Shown one piece after another: positions 1-7,504 of a stretch of DNA of 37,546 nt; positions within the stretch are counted from its first letter, which is position 1, and every line of letters begins with the position of its first letter. Origin of the DNA: an uncultured Veillonella sp. Lineage in GTDB: Bacteria > Bacillota > Negativicutes > Veillonellales > Veillonellaceae. The notes below the pieces were generated by a model. It did no database searches and had not been told where the DNA came from. It was given only the letters and a program-made list of their open reading frames with translations. Where the stretch lies: positions 1-37,546 of the forward strand of contig UPXS01000018.1 in assembly GCA_900538355.1 (NCBI GenBank). The letters are read 5' to 3'. The translations under genes and the position numbers were made by a program.

Positions 1-553
1 CATCACCAAGTTCAAGGATAGATACGTCGAATGTACCACCACCAAGGTCAAATACAAGTACTTTACCGTCTTCATCTTTATCTACACCATATGCAAGAGC
101 AGCTGCTGTAGGTTCGTTGATGATACGAAGTACTTCAAGACCAGCAATCGCACCAGCGTCTTTAGTAGCTTGACGTTGAGCATCTGTAAAGTATGCAGGA
201 ACTGTAATAACAGCTTGTTTTACAGGTTCGCCCAAGTAAGCTTCTGCATCAGCTTTGATTTTTTGAAGAATCATAGCAGAAATTTCTTGTGGTGTATAAG
301 ATTTACCTTCTACAGTTACTTTGTAGTCAGTACCCATGTGACGTTTAATAGAAATGATTGTGTTTTCTGGGTTAGATACAGCTTGACGTTTAGCCAATTG
401 ACCAACTAGACGTTCGCCATTTTTTGCAAAACCAACAACGGAAGGAGTTGTACGCGCGCCTTCTTGGTTAGTAATAACCGTAGGTTCGCCGCCTTCCATA
501 ACCGCAACACAAGAGTTTGTAGTACCTAAATCAATACCAATTACCTTTGCCAT
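1..553 (-). CDS. dnaK: Chaperone DnaK (Hsp70), N-terminal part
   Basis: ATP-dependent Hsp70 chaperone of the cytoplasm that folds and protects proteins together with GrpE and DnaJ. The 184 visible codons are the start of the ATPase domain: the phosphate-1 loop reads GIDLGTTNSCVAV near residue 6, followed by the NEPTAAALAYG segment and the phosphate-2 loop VFDLGGGTFDVSILE at the window edge. The ATG at 551-553 has GGAGGC 7 nt upstream, so the start is secure. It lies 28 nt after grpE as the third gene of the hrcA-grpE-dnaK heat-shock operon, presumably under CIRCE/HrcA control. The remaining two thirds, including the substrate-binding domain, lie outside the window. Confidence 0.98.
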   Translation of the reverse strand, partial: MAKVIGIDLGTTNSCVAVMEGGEPTVITNQEGARTTPSVVGFAKNGERLVGQLAKRQAVSNPENTIISIKRHMGTDYKVTVEGKSYTPQEISAMILQKIKADAEAYLGEPVKQAVITVPAYFTDAQRQATKDAGAIAGLEVLRIINEPTAAALAYGVDKDEDGKVLVFDLGGGTFDVSILELGD

Positions 554-581
554 AATATATGCCTCCTAAAACCTTTATAAT

Positions 582-1127
582 CTATTCAACAACTTTTACC
601 ATTGCTGGACGAATACAACGACCATCAACAGTATAGCCAGTTTGCAATACTTCACATACCGTATCAGATTCATATTCATCTGACGGCACTCGCATAATTG
701 CTTGATGGAAATTTGGATCAAATGGTTTACCAACCGCATCGATAACGGCTAAACCATGTTTAGATAACATAGCCATCAAGTTTTGATGAATCATGATAAA
801 TCCATCAAGGAATACCTTAGCATCACCTTCTGCGGGACTTTGAACAGCTCGTTCAAAGTTATCTAATACAGGAAGTAAATCTGTAAGTACATCCCCTTTA
901 ACATATCCTGCAAGTTGCTCTTTTTCTTGGTTAGTACGACGTTTGAAGTTTTCAAAGTCAGCTTGCAAACGCTTATACCGATTATCGAAATCCGCTTTAA
1001 GCTCATCTAATACGTGAGCAGCGTCAGCAACAACTTCTTCAGTTTCTTCCACAGCCGGTTCCTCTACATTAGTAGCCTTTGCTGTTTCGTCTACTGTTTC
1101 TTGTTTAATGTCTTGTTCTTCAGCCAT
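582..1127 (-). CDS. grpE: Nucleotide exchange factor GrpE
   Basis: Releases ADP from DnaK and so sets the pace of the chaperone cycle; it acts as a cytoplasmic dimer. The 181-residue protein has an acidic, probably disordered N-terminus (about 1-35), a long charged helix (about 36-90, with DFENFKRRTNQEKEQL) and the C-terminal beta domain with PFDPNFHQAIMRV and the closing GYTVDGRCIRPAMVKV signature. Length is normal for the family. The ATG is preceded by AAAGGGC. It sits 12 nt after hrcA and 28 nt before dnaK, the classical HrcA-regulated order. Confidence 0.97.
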   Translation of the reverse strand: MAEEQDIKQETVDETAKATNVEEPAVEETEEVVADAAHVLDELKADFDNRYKRLQADFENFKRRTNQEKEQLAGYVKGDVLTDLLPVLDNFERAVQSPAEGDAKVFLDGFIMIHQNLMAMLSKHGLAVIDAVGKPFDPNFHQAIMRVPSDEYESDTVCEVLQTGYTVDGRCIRPAMVKVVE

Positions 1128-1139
1128 TATATGCCCTTT

Positions 1140-2156
1140 CTATTTTTGTTCTTTTACCATAGATTCCATCATATGTTTCATATGAGACAACATTCCAATA
1201 ATACGACCATATTCCATACGTGTCGGTCCTAGAATAGCAAGTGTACCAATAGGCTGATCTTGATTTGTAAAATCAGCTTGTACCACACTCATAGAATGTA
1301 GTGCTTCGGTATCATTTTCATCGCCAATCTTTACCTTCACAGGTGTAGGTGAATCATCCTTTAAAAGTTGTCCCAATTGATTTTGTTCTTCTACTAATGA
1401 AAGCAAGGGTTGTACCTTTTCAACAGACTTAAACTCTGGTAGATTTAACAACTCCGTGGTACCTACAGAATAGAACAACTTACGTTTATTAATTGCTCGT
1501 AATAATGTTTCTGAAAGGATCATCAAAATCCCTTGGGGCCCTTCCATATGAATCAAAAGTGTCCCTAACGCTTCAGCCGTTACATGACCAATACTTACAT
1601 TCTGTAATGCATTGCTAAATTGCATAGCCAAACTTTGTAATACATCAGGCGAAACGCCTTCAGTAAAGTACATCAATTCATTATCAAGAGCTCCTGTCTC
1701 AGTAATGACAACCATAACTGCTTGATGTGAATCGAGGGGCAACACATGAATGTATTTGATTAATGCTCTATCATGAGCTGGAGCTAAGAATAAACTCATG
1801 CTATGGCTAACTTGAGATAATAATTTAGCCATATTTAAGAAAAGCTCACTCGTCGATCCATTGGAATGTTTCCATAACATTTCAATTTTTTCAGCATCCT
1901 GTAATGGAACAGGTTGTTGATTCAACATAGAATCAACATATAAGCGATAGCCTTTAGCTGAAGGAATACGTCCAGCCGATGTATGAGGTTGCTCCAAATA
2001 GCCTAATTCCTCTAAATCGGACATTTCATTTCGCACTGTTGCCGGACTAATACCAAGATTATAATTCTTGGCAATGGTTCTTGACCCTACCGGTTCAGCA
2101 GATTTAACGTAGTCTTCAATTATGGCTCGCAAGATGCGCTGTTTTCTTTCATCCAT
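1140..2156 (-). CDS. hrcA: Heat-inducible transcription repressor HrcA
   Basis: Repressor of class I heat-shock genes; it binds the CIRCE inverted repeat and in the known system needs GroEL to stay active. The 338-residue protein opens with a winged-helix domain (SAEPVGSRTIAKNYNLGISPATVRNEMSDLEELGYL, about 20-60), then the GAF-like HrcA core. The open frame could begin 21 nt earlier at 2177, but that codon lies inside the CIRCE element and has no ribosome binding site. The ATG at 2154-2156 has AGAGGTG 6 nt upstream and gives the usual MDERKQRILRAI start. It is the first gene of the hrcA-grpE-dnaK operon and is probably autoregulated through the CIRCE just upstream. Confidence 0.96.
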   Translation of the reverse strand: MDERKQRILRAIIEDYVKSAEPVGSRTIAKNYNLGISPATVRNEMSDLEELGYLEQPHTSAGRIPSAKGYRLYVDSMLNQQPVPLQDAEKIEMLWKHSNGSTSELFLNMAKLLSQVSHSMSLFLAPAHDRALIKYIHVLPLDSHQAVMVVITETGALDNELMYFTEGVSPDVLQSLAMQFSNALQNVSIGHVTAEALGTLLIHMEGPQGILMILSETLLRAINKRKLFYSVGTTELLNLPEFKSVEKVQPLLSLVEEQNQLGQLLKDDSPTPVKVKIGDENDTEALHSMSVVQADFTNQDQPIGTLAILGPTRMEYGRIIGMLSHMKHMMESMVKEQK

Positions 2157-2170
2157 AATGACACCTCTTG

Positions 2171-2197
2171 TTAGCACTCATAAACTTTGAGTGCTAA
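2171..2197 (-). promoter_or_regulatory. CIRCE operator
   Basis: A perfect CIRCE element: TTAGCACTC, a 9-nt spacer, then GAGTGCTAA. It lies 14 nt upstream of the hrcA start codon and just downstream of the predicted promoter, the usual place for HrcA to block transcription of its own operon. Both arms match the known consensus without mismatch. Confidence 0.97.
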
Positions 2198-2205
2198 TCG
2201 CATGT

Positions 2206-2236
2206 ATAATATTATCACATTGGAAAAAATTGTCAA
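2206..2236 (-). promoter_or_regulatory. Predicted sigma-A-type promoter of hrcA-grpE-dnaK
   Basis: On the minus strand a perfect -35 box TTGACA (2231-2236) is followed 19 nt later by TATTAT (2206-2211); AATATT at 17-nt spacing is an alternative -10 in the same stretch. The CIRCE element begins about 8 nt downstream, so the start of transcription would fall at or in the operator. The -35 is convincing; the exact -10 is uncertain. Confidence 0.7.
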
Positions 2237-2336
2237 GCAAAAAAATCCTTAAAAAGTCAAATAATACCTATTTAGTCAAAAAGACAATTCAATATTTTTG
2301 ATTAATTAGTCAAAAAATCAAAGTATAACAATAAGA

Positions 2337-2443
2337 AAACACTTATACTATCTACGTTTATGTCATATCCTAAATTTTCAATCTTAGAATATGTTGGTCT
2401 AATAAAATTTATGTTATTAAAACCTGAAATAGTATAAGTGTTT
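2337..2443. repeat. 107-nt element with perfect 15-bp terminal inverted repeats and a nested hairpin
   Basis: The two ends, 2337-2351 and 2429-2443, are perfect reverse complements over 15 nt (AAACACTTATACTAT and ATAGTATAAGTGTTT). Inside lies a second, imperfect inverted repeat, 2364-2373 with 2384-2393, with one mismatch and a 10-nt loop. No protein is encoded and no clear target-site duplication flanks it. It could be a small non-autonomous mobile element, or a long hairpin acting as terminator of the siroheme-protein gene, since the minus-strand transcript continues into a U-rich stretch (UUUUCUUAUUGUU). No second copy was noticed in this window. Confidence 0.6.
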
Positions 2444-2576
2444 ATATTTGTAATAATTCTATTGTAATTTTGTTGTTAATGAACTCTTAGTTAGATTACT
2501 TTCTAGCCATGCACATTTATATATTAAGATCCATAAACCAGAACCATAAATCAATGAGAAGTATAAATATAATAAT
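2444..2576. other. AT-rich intergenic stretch, no gene seen
   Basis: Part of the roughly 400-nt gene-free region between the siroheme-protein gene and hrcA. Short open frames on either strand have no ribosome binding site and no recognisable protein features. No strong terminator directly follows the stop codon at 2577. On the hrcA side of the 107-nt element (2237-2336) the sequence is equally AT-rich and carries three copies of AGTCAA (starting at 2255, 2274 and 2308). Confidence 0.5.
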
Positions 2577-3179
2577 TTATAGTTCTACACCTTCTAATGG
2601 ATTACCAAGTCGTTCTAACAGTTTTCCCATACGCTCACGTGGTTCCCCATGTTCCGCATACCAATCAATCAAAATATCTACAGCTTTTTTGGATTGCTCT
2701 ACAGTAAGCTGTCTAGCCAAAATTTTGCCAGCTTCTGGCCTCATGCCTGTATTACCACCAACAGCTAGCATAAATCCTTGAGATGTACCAATAAAGGCGA
2801 TATCCTTTACCATTGCATCTGGGCAGTTACGGCCACATCCACTGATGCCAATTTTGCACTTATGAGATGTTTTTCGGCCGTAATGTTTTCTCTCCACATA
2901 ATCAGCCAATTCTTTAGTTTCCATTTGGCCATTTTTACAATAGCCTTTACCTACGCAAGCAATTAAAGAGTTTACACCTCTATGAACAACTGTAGTTACG
3001 CCTTCTGGTAATTCAGAAATAAGTTTTTCCTTATCGTCTTTTTCAATACCTGTAATTTGTATACCTGTTACAACATGACGGAAGGATCCTCCATATTTTT
3101 CAGCCAGTTCTATGCATGCTTTCATTTGATCTAAAGTAAATTCATTATGTAAACCGTGTAAAATAACAGATGTCTTCAT
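2577..3179 (-). CDS. Small siroheme/[4Fe-4S] sulfite- or nitrite-reductase-like protein
   Basis: A 200-residue protein of the nitrite/sulfite reductase superfamily. It has the N-terminal ferredoxin-like half domain (about 1-65) and then the cofactor-binding half: C75-x5-C81 and C115-x3-C119, the pattern that ligates a [4Fe-4S] cluster coupled to siroheme, with GISGCGRNC and GGNTG in the usual order. The C-terminal 50 residues are helical. It is far shorter than catalytic sulfite reductases (over 500 residues) and resembles the small single-module forms known from anaerobes, whose reaction and electron donor are often unknown. GAGGAGG lies just before the ATG. It stands between hemW and hrcA, 81 nt after hemW, with TATAAA at 3222-3227 as a possible -10 of its own. 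The fold call is firm; the substrate (sulfite, nitrite or other) is not. Confidence 0.85.
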   Translation of the reverse strand: MKTSVILHGLHNEFTLDQMKACIELAEKYGGSFRHVVTGIQITGIEKDDKEKLISELPEGVTTVVHRGVNSLIACVGKGYCKNGQMETKELADYVERKHYGRKTSHKCKIGISGCGRNCPDAMVKDIAFIGTSQGFMLAVGGNTGMRPEAGKILARQLTVEQSKKAVDILIDWYAEHGEPRERMGKLLERLGNPLEGVEL

Positions 3180-3260
3180 CGTTCCTCCTCAAATCTAGCA
3201 TGCTTATTCATCATCATCCTATTTATACTAACATATTAGATTTTGAGAAACTGTGAGAAA

Positions 3261-4445
3261 TTACTCTCGAATAAATTGACTAAATACATAGTTACCATGC
3301 TTAGCCCCTTCAGAACTTAAATGATAACTACCATTTTGATACTCTAATAAGCCTTTAGTAACTAAATCTTCTAATATATTACCAAATAAATTATTAACAG
3401 ATACGCCAAATCTATCCTCAAATTTTTGCTCATCAAGGCCCCACTTAGTACGAAGCGCTAAGAAGCAAAAGTCCTCTTGCGCTCGTTCTAAAGTAATCGT
3501 CTCCGTATCGATAGTGGGCATAATATATCGATCAACGGACTGTATATAAGGCATTACATTACGATTGTTACTACGGCGTATACCATCATAGAAGGAATGA
3601 GCTCCAGCACCAAAGCCTAAATAGTCTATATAGTGCCAATATTTTAAATTATGACGACTATAGGAATTACCCTTCGCGAAATTTGAAATCTCGTATCGCT
3701 CAAACCCTAGTTCTTTTAAACCAGCCATCATCATATCATACATTGACTCATCTATACTTTCACTAGGAATAGAGATCAAGTTCTTTTGTACTAAATGATA
3801 TAAATAAGTGCCTACCTCAACTTGTAAACCATACGTAGAAATATGATTAATTGGTAAATCTTTTACAATATTTAAATTATGCTGAATATCCTCTAAGGTT
3901 TGTCGTGGCAAGCCATAGATTAAATCAATATTAATATCTGTAAATCCAGCTTCTTTAGCATCATATACGGCTTGTATGGCCTTTTCTCCATCATGACTAC
4001 GATGCAACATAGTAAGCGCCTTATCATCAAAGGTTTGAACGCCAAAACTAATACGATTAAAGCCTAGTTTAACTAACTTAGTTAGATACTGTAAATCTAC
4101 TTCCCCAGGATTAGATTCGATAGTCATATGACAGTTTTCATTGATAGTAAAAGTACTTTTTATTTTATCTACAATCATCTGTAGTTGTTGAATTGATAAT
4201 TCAGTAGGCGTACCACCACCAAAGTAAATCGTATCAATGGACCGCTCTTTAGATTCAGGATGTTCAGAAACCCAAAGATCAATCTCTTGTACTAAGGCAT
4301 ATACATAGGTTTCATAATAATCTTGTAAATTTTGATAGGCAGGAAAATCACAGTAAATACATTTCTGTTTACAAAAAGGGATATGGACATACAAGCCCAT
4401 ATCCCCAAGTGTAGACAGATTCAAAGTATTAGAATCTGTTTTCAT
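3261..4445 (-). CDS. hemW: Heme chaperone HemW (radical SAM, HemN-like)
   Basis: Radical-SAM family protein that binds heme and is thought to deliver it to respiratory enzymes; often mislabelled as coproporphyrinogen III oxidase. The cluster motif C25-x3-C29-x2-C32 followed by DF is typical of HemW. YFGGGTPTEL and the SFGVQTFDDKAL segment also fit, and the C-terminus has the HemN-type helical domain. The open frame can be read from a TTG at 4460, inside lepA, but the ATG at 4443-4445 has GAGGA 8 nt upstream, giving 394 residues. That site lies in the last codons of lepA, so the genes are probably coupled. The lepA-hemW order is common in Firmicutes. Confidence 0.94.
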   Translation of the reverse strand: MKTDSNTLNLSTLGDMGLYVHIPFCKQKCIYCDFPAYQNLQDYYETYVYALVQEIDLWVSEHPESKERSIDTIYFGGGTPTELSIQQLQMIVDKIKSTFTINENCHMTIESNPGEVDLQYLTKLVKLGFNRISFGVQTFDDKALTMLHRSHDGEKAIQAVYDAKEAGFTDINIDLIYGLPRQTLEDIQHNLNIVKDLPINHISTYGLQVEVGTYLYHLVQKNLISIPSESIDESMYDMMMAGLKELGFERYEISNFAKGNSYSRHNLKYWHYIDYLGFGAGAHSFYDGIRRSNNRNVMPYIQSVDRYIMPTIDTETITLERAQEDFCFLALRTKWGLDEQKFEDRFGVSVNNLFGNILEDLVTKGLLEYQNGSYHLSSEGAKHGNYVFSQFIRE

Positions 4446-4449
4446 TATA

Positions 4450-6249
4450 TTAGTCCTCAACCTTGAGAATAGCCATGAATGCTTCTTGTGGAATCTCTAC
4501 AGAGCCCACTGACTTCATGCGTTTCTTACCGGCTTTTTGTTTTTCTAAGAGTTTACGTTTACGAGAAATATCGCCACCATAACATTTGGCTAAAACGTCT
4601 TTACGCCAAGCCTTTACGGTTTCACGAGCCACAATTTTCGTGCCCACCGCTGCTTGAATTGGAATTTCAAACATTTGACGAGGAATCAATTCTTTTAATT
4701 TTTCAGCTAACGCACGACCACGTGTAGCAGCACGGTCCTTATGTACGATAATAGACAATGCATCTACAGGATCACCATTTAACAGAATATCCATCTTAAC
4801 CATTGGAGATTGTTTATACCCAATCAACTCATAGTCAAGAGATGCATAACCTTTTGTAGCGGATTTCAATTTATCAAAGTAGTCGTAAATAATTTCACTC
4901 AAAGGCAAGTGATACACAACAGATACACGTGTTTCATCCAAATATTCCATGGATTGATATTCACCACGTTTATCTTGAGATAACTCCATAATAGTACCAA
5001 CAAAGTCTTTAGGCACAATTGTAGTAGCTTTTACATATGGTTCTTCAATGTAATCGATTTCTGTAGGAGGTGGTAATTTAGCAGGGTTATCCACTTCAAG
5101 CATTTCCCCATTCGTCTTATAAACCTTGTAGTTTACAGATGGAGCTGTTGTAATAAGGGATAAGTTATATTCACGCTCTAACCGTTCTTGAATTACATCC
5201 ATATGTAAAAGTCCAAGGAAGCCACAACGGAAACCAAAACCCAATGCCAAAGATGTTTCAGCTTCATATTCTAAAGCAGCATCATTAAGCTGTAACTTTT
5301 CTAATGCATCCCGAAGATTTTCATAGTCCTTAGAATCTGTTGGATACAAGCCACAATATACCATGGATACGGCTTTGCGATAGCCTGGTAATGGTTCTGG
5401 TGCAGGATTATCAGCTAATGTTACCGTATCACCTACGTGACAGTCTGCTACATTCTTAATACTTGCCGCAATACAACCTACAGAACCACATGGTAATTCC
5501 TGAACAGGCACAAGATTTGGTGTAAAGATACCGAGCTCTGTTACATCAAAATCCTTATTATCATGCATCATGCGAATGGTATCTTTTGTTTTAATAGTAC
5601 CTTCTTTTACGCGCACATAAGCAATAGCACCTTTATAAGCATCAAAGCGGCTATCAAAAATCAATGCTCTTGTTGGTTCATCAGATTTATCTGGTGGTGC
5701 AGGCACCTTATTTACAATGGCTTCTAAAATATCTGGAATGCCAATGCCAGATTTAGCAGAACATAATACTGCTTCTGATGCGTCTAAACCAATGATATCT
5801 TCAATTTCATGTTTAACCCGATCAGGATCGGCAGAAGGCAAATCTATTTTATTGATAACAGGAATAATTTCAAGATCATGTTCTAAAGCGAGATATACAT
5901 TCGCCAACGTTTGAGCCTCTACACCTTGTGCAGCATCTACTACTAGTAATGCACCTTCACAAGCTGCAAGAGAACGAGATACTTCATAGCTGAAATCCAC
6001 ATGGCCAGGAGTATCGATAAGGTTTAAAGTATACTCTTCTCCATCTTGTGCTTTATACAAAATTCGAACAGATTGCGCTTTAATAGTAATACCACGTTCT
6101 CGTTCCAAATCCATGGAGTCTAGGACTTGCGCTTCCATTTCTCGTTTTTGTAATGTGCCAGTATATTCAATTAATCTGTCGGCGATGGTAGATTTACCAT
6201 GGTCAATATGAGCTATAATACAGAAGTTTCTAATCTTTTTTGTTGACAT
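4450..6249 (-). CDS. lepA: Elongation factor 4 (LepA), ribosome-associated GTPase
   Basis: Translational GTPase related to EF-G that acts on the ribosome, with proposed roles in initiation, 30S biogenesis and back-translocation under stress. At 599 residues it has the family's normal length. Visible are G1 AHIDHGKST (residues 13-21), the switch I segment RERGITIK, G3 DTPGHVDF, G4 NKID, and the LepA-specific C-terminal domain with GGDISRKRKLLEKQKAGKKR. An in-frame TGA six codons upstream leaves the ATG at 6247-6249 as the start, yet the only strong Shine-Dalgarno sequence (GAAAGGAG, 6281-6288) is about 30 nt away, with an 8-bp hairpin between. It lies 38 nt after mnmA and leads into hemW. Confidence 0.97.
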   Translation of the reverse strand: MSTKKIRNFCIIAHIDHGKSTIADRLIEYTGTLQKREMEAQVLDSMDLERERGITIKAQSVRILYKAQDGEEYTLNLIDTPGHVDFSYEVSRSLAACEGALLVVDAAQGVEAQTLANVYLALEHDLEIIPVINKIDLPSADPDRVKHEIEDIIGLDASEAVLCSAKSGIGIPDILEAIVNKVPAPPDKSDEPTRALIFDSRFDAYKGAIAYVRVKEGTIKTKDTIRMMHDNKDFDVTELGIFTPNLVPVQELPCGSVGCIAASIKNVADCHVGDTVTLADNPAPEPLPGYRKAVSMVYCGLYPTDSKDYENLRDALEKLQLNDAALEYEAETSLALGFGFRCGFLGLLHMDVIQERLEREYNLSLITTAPSVNYKVYKTNGEMLEVDNPAKLPPPTEIDYIEEPYVKATTIVPKDFVGTIMELSQDKRGEYQSMEYLDETRVSVVYHLPLSEIIYDYFDKLKSATKGYASLDYELIGYKQSPMVKMDILLNGDPVDALSIIVHKDRAATRGRALAEKLKELIPRQMFEIPIQAAVGTKIVARETVKAWRKDVLAKCYGGDISRKRKLLEKQKAGKKRMKSVGSVEIPQEAFMAILKVED

Positions 6250-6258
6250 ACTATGTAA

Positions 6259-6277
6259 ACAAGTTCAAGGAACTTGT
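6259..6277 (-). promoter_or_regulatory. Hairpin between the lepA Shine-Dalgarno and start codon
   Basis: ACAAGTTC (6270-6277 on the minus strand) and GAACTTGT (6259-6266) form a perfect 8-bp stem with a 3-nt loop. The stem lies between the good ribosome binding site GAAAGGAG at 6281-6288 and the lepA ATG at 6249. When folded, it would bring the binding site to about 12 nt from the start codon; unfolded, the distance is about 31 nt. It may thus act as a spacer or switch for lepA translation. Confidence 0.55.
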
Positions 6278-6287
6278 ATTCTCCTTT

Positions 6288-7349
6288 CTAACATACGCGA
6301 TCGATAACAGCACCTCCTAATAGTTGAGTGCCATTATAAAAGGCTACGGACTGACCTGGTGTAATAGCCCGTTGTGGTTCTTCGAAGATAACTTCCATCG
6401 TATCATCATCTAAGATACGTGCAGTACAAGGTGAAGGATTTGCTGCATAGCGAATTTTACCTTCTGCTTTTAATTCTTTATGAATTGTATCATCCAGGAA
6501 ATTATAGAACTTACAAATCATACGATTCGTAAAAAGTCGATCATTAGGACCTACAATGACTTCATTGCGTTCACCATTAAAACCAATTACATATAATGGA
6601 TGCTTATATGCAATTCCAAGGCCCTTACGTTGGCCTATAGTGTAGTTAAATAAACCATTGTGTTTACCTAATACCTCACCATCTTCAGTAACGATATTAC
6701 CAGACTTTGGTTTATCTTTCATTTCTTCTACTACAAGCTTTTGATAGTTCCCATGAGGCAAGAAGCAAATATCAACACTATCTGGTTTTTTAGCTACTGG
6801 CAAATCATATTCAGCAGCTAATTTACGTGTTTCAGTCTTACATTGGCCACCTAGTGGGAACATAAGGTGACTCAAAATGCGTTGGTTCATATTATACATA
6901 ACATAGCTTTGGTCTTTAGTAGGATCAACGCCTTTATGTAATTCATATAAACCAGTTTCTTCATTATAATTAACCTGTGCATAATGGCCAGTAACCATAT
7001 GTGTGGCACCAAGTTCAAGGGCTCGATTGAGCATCAAATCAAATTTGATATTTTTATTACAGAATACACAAGGATTTGGTGTACGACCATAGGCATATTC
7101 TTTTACGAAGTAATCTACTACATTATCGTAGAATACATCACGAGCATCAATAACATGATGCTCAATACCAAGAAAATCACACATCTTCTTAGCATCTGTT
7201 ACAGCGAGAGGCACTGAATCATAAGGTGTACCACTCACCCACAACCATAGGGTAATACCAAATACTTTATAGCCTTGTTTTAGTAACATTGCAGCAGTTA
7301 AAGAACTATCTACGCCGCCACTCATAGCTACAGCGATAACTTTTTCCAT
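6288..7349 (-). CDS. mnmA: tRNA-specific 2-thiouridylase MnmA
   Basis: Thiolates U34 of the tRNAs for Lys, Glu and Gln, using ATP and a sulfur relay. The PP-loop motif AMSGGVDSS lies at residues 8-16, the catalytic cysteine in NPCVFCN near 100, the second catalytic cysteine in the DSVDICFLP segment near 200, and the C-terminal beta-barrel domain (QRKGLGIA, ANPSPCTARI) follows. The frame is open back to 7379, but AAGGAG sits 6 nt before the ATG at 7347-7349, giving the usual MEKVIAVAMSGG start and 353 residues. It follows a terminator and a roughly 110-nt structured leader, so it probably heads its own unit with lepA and hemW. Confidence 0.96.
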   Translation of the reverse strand: MEKVIAVAMSGGVDSSLTAAMLLKQGYKVFGITLWLWVSGTPYDSVPLAVTDAKKMCDFLGIEHHVIDARDVFYDNVVDYFVKEYAYGRTPNPCVFCNKNIKFDLMLNRALELGATHMVTGHYAQVNYNEETGLYELHKGVDPTKDQSYVMYNMNQRILSHLMFPLGGQCKTETRKLAAEYDLPVAKKPDSVDICFLPHGNYQKLVVEEMKDKPKSGNIVTEDGEVLGKHNGLFNYTIGQRKGLGIAYKHPLYVIGFNGERNEVIVGPNDRLFTNRMICKFYNFLDDTIHKELKAEGKIRYAANPSPCTARILDDDTMEVIFEEPQRAITPGQSVAFYNGTQLLGGAVIDRVC

Positions 7350-7363
7350 ACTTTCTCCTTTTA

Positions 7364-7463
7364 ATGATCTCTTGATCATAAAACTAATCAGGGTGAAAGC
7401 CTGACGTGTAAAACACTAGTTCGGTGTAAAAGTCCGAGTAGTATTGCTATGAAATTATAGCAA
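7364..7463 (-). promoter_or_regulatory. Hairpin-rich 5' leader of mnmA
   Basis: The untranslated stretch before mnmA can form five short hairpins in a row: 7444-7463 (7 bp, TTGCTAT/ATAGCAA), 7421-7437 (TCGG/CCGA), 7406-7416 (GTGT/ACAC), 7388-7404 (TCAGG/CCTGA) and 7364-7379 (ATGATC/GATCAT), the last directly beside the ribosome binding site. In the minus strand three of the loops carry related sequence (CTTTTACAC, GTTTTACAC, GCTTTCACC). It does not match a riboswitch class I can recognise. It could be an unknown regulatory RNA or a protein-binding leader. Confidence 0.45.
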
Positions 7464-7468
7464 CTTAT

Positions 7469-7497
7469 ATTATAGCCTAGAATTAGGTACATTGAAA
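7469..7497 (-). promoter_or_regulatory. Predicted promoter of mnmA-lepA-hemW
   Basis: A perfect -10 box TATAAT (7469-7474 on the minus strand) has a weak -35, TTTCAA (7492-7497), at 17-nt spacing. It lies between the terminator of the upstream unit and the mnmA leader. Transcription would start near 7462, at the foot of the first leader hairpin. Confidence 0.5.
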
Positions 7498-7504
7498 AGA
7501 TTTG

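Noticed and set aside
2509..2781. 90-codon plus-strand open frame in the gap beside the siroheme gene
   Set aside because: Most of it overlaps the siroheme gene in antisense, and the start lacks a ribosome binding site.
7388..7492. 34-codon minus-strand open frame in the mnmA leader, possible leader peptide
   Set aside because: It has no Shine-Dalgarno sequence and its ATG lies upstream of the predicted transcription start, so it would not be on the mRNA.
7380..7500. Possible tRNA or known riboswitch before mnmA
   Set aside because: The hairpins do not form a cloverleaf, there is no TTCGA-type T-loop or CCA end, and no consensus of a known riboswitch is recognised.
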